From the NCBI GenBank assembly GCA_030844895.1, contig CM061228.1:140418444-140482443 (forward strand): a stretch of DNA of 64,000 nucleotides. The letters run 5' to 3'. The position numbers and the translations under genes are program-made. Source of the DNA: Ambrosia x helenae. Taxonomy: Eukaryota > Streptophyta > Magnoliopsida > Asterales > Asteraceae. Below the pieces are notes generated by a model. That model worked only from the letters and a program-made list of their open reading frames with translations, made no database searches and was not told the DNA's origin. Shown one piece after another: positions 58,021 through 64,000 of the stretch (within the stretch, counting starts at the first letter, position 1; every line of letters starts with the position of its first letter).

Positions 58021-58235
58021 TTTTTATTTATTTTTTGGATCGGCTAAGGACATCACCTTGATACCCCGTTTTGAATCCCATTTTTCCGCATCGTCCCTTA
58101 TGGCAATAGCCCTTTCAACGTCAAGGGGTGTATTTTTGCAAGCCCTAAAATTCGAACCGTGTACCCCTCCCAGACGGGATCCTCCATAAGGAGTAAACCC
58201 TCCCACCTCTCCCAAACTGAGCTGGGGTCATTGGC
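58021..58235 (-). mobile_element. tRNA-derived SINE with target duplication
   Basis: Minus strand: head with CAGTTTGGGAGAGGTGGG (A-box-like) and a B-box-like GGTTCGAATTT, tail GCCGATCC plus A-rich run. Sixteen-base duplications ACTTTTACAAGGTTAA/ACTTTTACAAGATTAG (58005-58020 and 58236-58251) flank it with two mismatches. Confidence 0.85.
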
Positions 58236-58309
58236 ACTTTTACAAGATTAGTAATAGTGGTTTTAAAAACGTATATATTAATTAATCATCATTATCATCA
58301 TCATACTCA

Positions 58310-58470
58310 GTTAATCCCACCAATAGCAAAAGCTAAGGTAGGGTCTGAGAAGGGTAAGATGTAGACAGCCTTACCTCTACCTCGTGGGAATAGAGAGACT
58401 GCTTCCAATGAGACCCTTGACTCGATAGTGGTTTTGTATCAAGCCTTGGACATAAGGCACATAACACTTA
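58310..58470. repeat. SINE-like dispersed repeat
   Basis: AAGGTAGGGTCTGAGAAGGG, AGCCTTACCTCTACCTCGTG and GAGACTGCTTCCAATGAGAC resemble the conserved body of widespread plant SINEs. I could not place the head or a target duplication. Confidence 0.4.
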
Positions 58471-58552
58471 GCAACCAAAACAAACCCGATTGATGCATGT
58501 ACCCCTTGTCTTTTGGCTATCAACGTCACCGCCTGATGCATATATTAATTAA

Positions 58553-59369
58553 CTAGTTGATTACCCCAGGAGGGTCCCGGGGTTGAAAAATTTAATTTTA
58601 CATGATAACCTATTGCAAATGGCTCAAGTTAACTAACCACAAAATCTCTCAATCATTACATGTTCATAGTATTCTAATCAGTAATAACTCATATTCCATA
58701 ATCTAAAACCTAATCAGTAATCATCTAAAGAATCACTTATGTAAGCTGCAACTATTAAAAAACTCATCACATCTCTCTAATTTCTCACATTCTAATGGCT
58801 CTTATAATTCATAACCTAATCAACTAAACAAACACTTAAGTTGGAAGTTGTAATCATTGCATCTCATTATGCCACGTGGCATAATCAAGAGATGGTTGAG
58901 GCCACCATTGAACGCCACGTCAGCAACTATTAAAAAACATGATTAATGAATAACATGAAAACTTTGTGTGTTTTTTTTCATGTATGAACGAAACCCCACA
59001 AAAAATAATCGATTTTTCTCCGTTTTTTATATAGGACTATGGTACTCGTTGGAAAGATAATTAAACGCTCGTTAATTTGGTGTAATTTTTTTCTTTAAAA
59101 ATCCCGTATATAAAAGATATAAACGTTTAAAAATTATGGGAGAAAACATGAGAGAGAAAATTTTAAATTTATTTTTAATTTTTTTTCTTTCTAAAATAGC
59201 TCAATTTAATTTAGGGTTTTATGTTTATTTTTTTTTAATTGAAAAAGGAAATAGTTCAAAAACACTAAAATCTTTCAATTACGATGCCACGTGGCACTCT
59301 CAATGAGAGATTGAGGCCTCCATTACACGCCACGTCAGCATATACGTTTTCTTTTATATATATACTAGA
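58553..59369 (-). mobile_element. Helitron (outer), minus strand
   Basis: Read on the minus strand, the 3' end is a hairpin CCCCGGGACCCTCCTGGGG, then TAATCAA and CTAG (58553-58556) before T. The 5' side reads TATATATATAAAAG near 59350-59364 and shares AATCTCTCATTGAGAG-type sequence with the Helitron at 392-1201. Its very 5' terminus seems displaced by the inner Helitron, probably to the TCTATC repeats around 62560-62600. Confidence 0.7.
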
Positions 59370-59486
59370 TCTTTGCCCGCGTTACACGCGTTTCACCAAC
59401 GTACAATTATTTTGAGGGGTAAAACATATAAAAAATGTAGCAGAAATATTTTATGAAGATTTAAAAGAAACCAATACACATTGTAT

Positions 59487-59820
59487 TCAAATATCACTAA
59501 ATATTTCTTTATACACCACATCTTTAGACACATTGAAACGGTGTGAAGATTCAATGGAGTCGCAGTTAAATACTCCACTTGGTGGTACATTTTGTATTTC
59601 ATCATTTGTAGGATTATTGACCTTGCATCTCTTGGCATCTAGTTGTAATTTTCTAAATTTGCGGCACTCGACCGCATTCTTAATTTTTTCTTCATTCGAG
59701 AGAACTGTGAAGAAAAATAAATTACTTGCATAATACCATTAGCATATAAATAAAGATGTAAAATATATGAAATTCGTTTACCGTTAGATATATTAGATAA
59801 CAGTGTTCCTTTGTCATTAC
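59487..59820 (-). CDS. Terminal exons of a Helitron-borne gene, product unknown
   Basis: Exon 59782-59820 follows a TTTTTTTAAG acceptor and ends AACG before GTAAAC. Exon 59487-59704 follows TTCTTCACAG. They join in phase 1 to read NDKGTLLSNISN and then a 72-codon block containing LSNEEKIKNAVECRKFRKLQ, PPSGVFNCDSIESSHRF and a stop (59487-59489). The frame is closed in the other phases, and the splice sites are good. I do not recognise the protein; it is hydrophilic and Lys/Asn-rich. Whether it belongs to the exon set at 61243-62209 cannot be decided, because the exons between are not clear. Confidence 0.5.
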
Positions 59821-61036
59821 CTTAAAAAAACATAAGTTAAATGAAAAAACACAAGTAATATAAAATGGAAATCAAAATTAATTTAGCTTAAAATGTTGCT
59901 ATAATTAATTTAGATTAAAATGTTGCTATAATTAAAAATTCAAATTTTTTTATTTAAATTATAGACGATTTTTAAAATGTATAGGTATAAAATGTAAAGA
60001 TTTCAATATACCTAAAATAAACTTAAACATATATAATCCGTAGATTTTTAAGTTGCATAGGTATATTTTTTAAATATAATTTATTGTTTGTTAGCATCTA
60101 TTGACTAAAAAAAGTCAAATTGTGTCAAACAATTAAGGTGGTTAAAGAAGTCAAACATTGCTAAAAGTATCAAAAAAATAAAATAATTAACTAAAATGTT
60201 AAATTTATAAACCAAAAAACTACAAATTAATGTTTAAAAAAAATTATTGAATGGTTAATTTCAATCTTTCAATGTTTTAAATTTATCAAAAAACAGGTTG
60301 ATTCTTTATTTCTAAAATTTGAATGTTTGTTTCTAAAATTTAAAGATGGCAATCTACCAAATTTATTTTAATTGTTTGTTAAATCTGTTTGATTGGGTTT
60401 AGTAATTGTTATTTTTTCTGTTGAAAAAAATTTAAAATATTACAATTAATAAAAACTCAGAAATTGTTAGAAGTAAAAAAAACTGAATCTGTTTTGCATT
60501 CAAAGATTGTGTTTGAATTTTAAAAAACAAAGTCAAACCTTGATTCTTTATTTGCTAAAATTGCACGATTTCAATTTACCAAAAATTTACTTTTGATTGT
60601 TTGTCAAGTATGGTTTGTAAAACATAAAATATTATTCCATAATTAAAAAAAATGGCATTAATAAGAAATTAATATGAATTTTTTAAAAAAGTCAAACCAT
60701 ATACTAACCGAAAAAAACAATTATTGTTTTCAAAAGGAATTTTTTTTTAAAAATCACAGATGATTGTGTACAACATAAATTATTTCCATAATTACAAACA
60801 TTGACATTAATAAGAAATTAATATGATTTTTAAAAAAGTCAAACCATTTACTAACCGAAAATAAGAATTAATGTTTTATTAATAATATTAAATATAAACA
60901 AACCTTTTGTTGGTTTTCGATTTTGATAAAAAAAAGGCGCTACATGTTCCATATTATCAGTATATGACAGAACGCTGCTCACCCTAAACACTAATGTAGT
61001 TTACGATTCATGTGTATCTTATTCAGCATAATACCT

Positions 61037-61118
61037 GATCAATGGCAGCAACCACATCCGCAGCAAATCCAACTAAGCTTCTTGACCTCCAAAACATAAA
61101 AGAAACAGCCATTTTAGA
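61037..61118 (-). other. Further exon-like segment in the Helitron
   Basis: An open minus-strand stretch reads MAVSFMFWRSRSLVGFAADV and then VAAIDQ before a GT donor (GTATTA). Its phase does not connect to the exon ending at 61243 through any acceptor I can see in the same frame, so it may be a separate captured piece or an alternative start. Confidence 0.35.
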
Positions 61119-61242
61119 TGAAACAAATAAGTATCATATGTACATATATTTCAAAAATTCATTAATGAAAAGAAGTAAAGAACAAAGGCAAAATGATTTT
61201 GAGTTACCGGAAACCAAGCACGATGAACAAAGCAGAGTGTAC

Positions 61243-62209
61243 CTGCAACTGCCAGGGACGAATATCAAATTCCGGTGTGACCTCAGCCGACTGCTCTGTC
61301 GCCATTTTTCTCGAACTATTCCTCTGCTTGTATCGGAATGATATTTTCTATAATCACAATTTACAAAACAAAAATCTCACCTCAAGAACATACTTCAACG
61401 AAACAGAAAATCCCCTTCAATAAAGTCATGGTCTTAACTCCTTTTGACCCATTTGACCTCCTTTCTTGATAGTTATTTGACCTCAAGAACATACTTCAAC
61501 GAAACAGAAAATCCCCAAATCTCAAAATTTGCCGTTTAATTGATATAAAGAGGAAAATTTACAGCAAAGTGCTCACCTTTATAACTAACAACGTCCCCAT
61601 CCCACCATACCTTCTATGCGCATCTACAACAAAATATAATTACATGAAAATTTGTTAGATATGAAAGTAAATAATATGCTAAAGAAAGTAACTTGATTTG
61701 TTTTGCTAGATAAGTAACATACTAACGTGTATGATTTGCACTACATGGGTACTCTGTGTTAAAGATTTTGTTACCATATGCCTCTGGGTACTCGAACAAT
61801 TGTCGTCAAACCTACCCATACATTTGTTCTTCAATAACCTTTTGAAGCATTCGATCATACATTCAAAATAGATATTATACTCCTGTTATTAGTGTTTCAC
61901 GAGCTAAACAGTAACCAAAAAAGAATAACACTTAACAAACCTCTTCTTTTTTCTTGTCAGGTCTCCCATCCTCTTTTTCTTCAACCTTCAGATCCTCGGC
62001 CAGAGAAGAACAAACTGAGTTTCTCCCTATCCATACATACATACATAAATAGACTCAAATTAAACCCTAATTCCAATATTATTAATCGTTCAAGAAATCG
62101 TAATCATAATGATAGAATGAACAAAGAACTTATACAAAAATAATACCGTGGATCGATTGAAGCTCCAACCTGTTCGTCATGACGCTGCTATGGCCGCAGA
62201 CGGCTGGAT
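61243..62209 (-). CDS. Five in-phase exons of a Helitron-borne gene, product unknown
   Basis: Exons at 62147-62209, 61941-62026, 61816-61882, 61577-61623 and 61243-61347, each with AG before and GT after. Phases match at all four junctions (1, 0, 1, 0), giving about 125 open codons. Readable parts are VMTNRLELQSIHG, SSLAEDLKVEEKEDGRPDKK, ECMIECFKRLLKNK, AHRRYGGMGTLLVIK and MATEQSAEVTPEFDIRPWQL. Met codons lie in the first exon (62180) and in the last (MATEQ). No domain recognised. It could be a captured host gene fragment or a Helitron accessory gene. Confidence 0.5.
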
Positions 62210-62745
62210 CTGAAATCAGTAACATTGAAATGAGTTATATTCATCTTCATGTAAGGGTAAGAGAGAGAGGAGAGAACCCTCTCTACGTTTTTTTTACTGT
62301 CATTAAATACTCTGTATTATTGTTATTATAGAAATTAGAAAGGACAAAGGCCAAGGCCATAGATTGACAACTGTGTAATAAATGAGAATTGCATCCTCCA
62401 AAAGTCAACATATTAATTAATTATAATGATTTTTGATTTAAAAAAAAAGAAAATTTTATTAATTCTCTCATTGTGCCATGATGAATGAGAATTAATTGCT
62501 AGGGGGCTAAATGAATGCCATGTGTCAAAAATTGCTCCTAAATATTATATGTATAGATAGATATAGATATAGATAGATAATTAAGATAGATAATTAAGCT
62601 GAAAACCTAAATTAAGAGGTAACAAATTGATTTGGGGGAAACCAGTTATAATAAATTCAGAGAACGCTTCATCAGCATAATTCCCTCCCTCAAGTCTCAA
62701 CTACCGCACACAGATATCATCACTTTAGTCGCAATCATTCATTCA

Positions 62746-63583
62746 ATGCCTACGCCGGTCAAAGATCAGTCTCCAACGGCATCGGACTCCGAAGAAGAAT
62801 ACGAGTACGAGGAGGTTGAAGTAGAAGAAGAGATTGAAGTTGAAGAAGAAGTCTCCGATGATGACGACGACGACGAAGAAGAAGAACAAAAAGAAGACGC
62901 ATCGCGGTCAACGGAAGACCGAGACGATGTAAATAGTGAGTATTTTCCTTATTATGTTATATGTTTGTTTAATTAGTTGTTTGAGCTATGGAATTAGGTG
63001 CTAATTTGATATGTGTACAATGACTGTTACTTATTGTGTGTTATTTTTATGTGATCGCCTCTGTGTTATTTTGATTACGGTATTCTAGGGCTTTATAACA
63101 TGCTAATTGATTATTTTGATCGCCTCTGTGTTATTTTTCTTCTGCAGTTCCGACGGAGGCTGCGCCGGTTGAAGATCGGTCGCCAAGCGTGTCGGACTCT
63201 GAAGAATACGAGTACGAGGAAACAGAAGTAGAAGAAGAGATGGAAGTTGAAGAGGAAGTCACCGATGACGATGACGAGGAAGAAGAATGTGAAGAAGTGG
63301 AAGAAGACTTAAAGGAAGAAGTAGAGGAACGAAAAGAAGAACAAGAAGAAAAAGGGAGCGGAGAAGATGTATCGGTGTCAATCGAAGACCGAGACAACGT
63401 AAAGAGTGAGCATCTTCCCTATTTTGTTATCTTTTTATTTAATTATTCGTTTGAGCTATGGGATTGTGTACTAATTCAAATTGTGAACAATGCTAGTAGA
63501 AGAACAAAAAGAACAACAACAAGAAGAAAAAGGGAGCAGAGAAGATGTATCGATGTCAATTGAAGACCGAGACGATGTAAAGA
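62746..63583 (+). CDS. Start of a gene with tandem acidic exons, runs off the window
   Basis: Three exons: 62746-62935, 63148-63405 and 63497-63583. Each ends EDRDDV(N/K) plus one base before GTGAG, and each downstream exon begins in the matching phase, so all internal exons are symmetrical phase 1-1. Exons 1 and 2 share SDSEE(E)YEYEE followed by Glu- and Asp-rich runs; exon 3 keeps only the 3' half. The start is the Met in MPTPVKDQSP, because exon 2 begins with the related PTEAAPVEDRSP; an in-frame extension upstream to 62632 exists but is less likely. Highly acidic repeats suggest a nuclear or chromatin protein, but that is inference. The rest of the gene lies beyond 64000. Confidence 0.6.
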
Positions 63584-64000
63584 GTGAGCATCTTCCCTAT
63601 TCTGTCATCTTTCTAGTTAATTATCCGTTTGAGCTATGGAATTGCGTACGAATTTAAATTGTGAACAATGCCTGTTACTTAGTGTCGTTTTTATGTGATT
63701 ATCTCTGTGTTATCCTTTTTATGGCATTCTAGGGTTTTATTACATGCTAGTTGATTATGCATTGTGTTCATTTAGGTTTTTATCTTTAGTCTACATGCAT
63801 GCTCATGTTTTTTTATGACTTAGTGCATGTGTACTTATAAGTTTGTCTTGGAACGTCAAATAGTCATCTTTTAAATCTGAAAGACTGAAAATGCTGCAAA
63901 CTAGAAAGTTATGAAGAAAGTGTTAGTGATTATGTCAGTTCTGTAACAAGTTTATAAGATTTGATTTAGTTACATACTTACATGATACATACAGTATTTT
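63584..64000. other. Presumed intron of the acidic-exon gene
   Basis: After the third donor the sequence follows the first intron (TTTGAGCTATGG.ATTG, GTTACTTA.TGT, TTCTAGGG.TTTAT) and then continues AT-rich without an exon I can identify. Confidence 0.45.

Larger units (their letters stand above)
59365..62557 (-). mobile_element. Helitron (inner) carrying a multi-exon gene structure
   Basis: The minus-strand 5' end is TCTATACATATAATATTTAGG (62557 downward) after an A. The 3' end has the hairpin CGCGTGTAACGCG, then GGCAAAGAT and CTAG (59365-59368) before T. At 3.2 kb it lacks Rep/helicase motifs. It holds two sets of exon-like segments, all on its own sense strand. It is inserted in the AT-rich 5' end of the outer Helitron and lies less than 200 bases upstream of the acidic-exon gene. 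Confidence 0.65.

Overview
The window looks like gene-poor nuclear DNA of a flowering plant. It is AT-rich, has two intronless plant AP2/ERF genes, and is otherwise almost entirely layered transposons: LINEs, SINEs, Ty3-type LTR elements and solo LTRs, Helitrons, and hAT-like and Harbinger-like MITEs. Several repeat families (the GAGCCGAGCTCG, CCGATACC and GTTCGTGAACG MITEs, and the second RT family) resemble ones I associate with Asteraceae, but that placement is memory-based inference.

Layout. 1-5.4 kb: SINE remnants, a short Helitron, a LINE tail, a hAT MITE and a Harbinger-like MITE. 5.8-6.7 kb: an ERF repressor gene on the minus strand with a visible promoter. 7-13 kb: a decayed ORF, a solo LTR carrying a hAT MITE, SINEs and a duplicated AT-rich block. 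13.2-15.5 kb: a Helitron with gene-like exons. 16-19.5 kb: SINEs, microsatellite and MITEs. 19.9-33.2 kb: one minus-strand L1-type LINE bounded by a target duplication and split by an old Athila-like remnant, a very young non-autonomous LTR retrotransposon (22505-30423, minus strand) and a hAT MITE. 33-46 kb: MITEs, a second RT-bearing retroelement split by a solo LTR, SINEs, and a Harbinger-type element carrying a gene-like ORF. 46-51.3 kb: a scrambled repeat domain split by a 2.6 kb solo LTR. 52.4-53.1 kb: a second ERF repressor gene on the plus strand. 54-58.5 kb: MITEs and SINEs. 58.55-62.6 kb: nested minus-strand Helitrons with exons that join in frame. 62.7 kb to the right edge: the start of a gene with tandemly duplicated acidic exons.

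Only the two ERFs are confident protein-coding genes. Both combine a group-VIII type AP2 domain with EAR repression motifs, so both are expected to act as nuclear repressors at GCC-box promoters. The acidic-exon gene and the Helitron exon chains are good candidates whose products I do not recognise. I see no rRNA gene, CRISPR array, functional tRNA gene or intact autonomous transposon. Structural calls rest on target-site duplications, terminal motifs and reading phase read by eye; no database search was possible.
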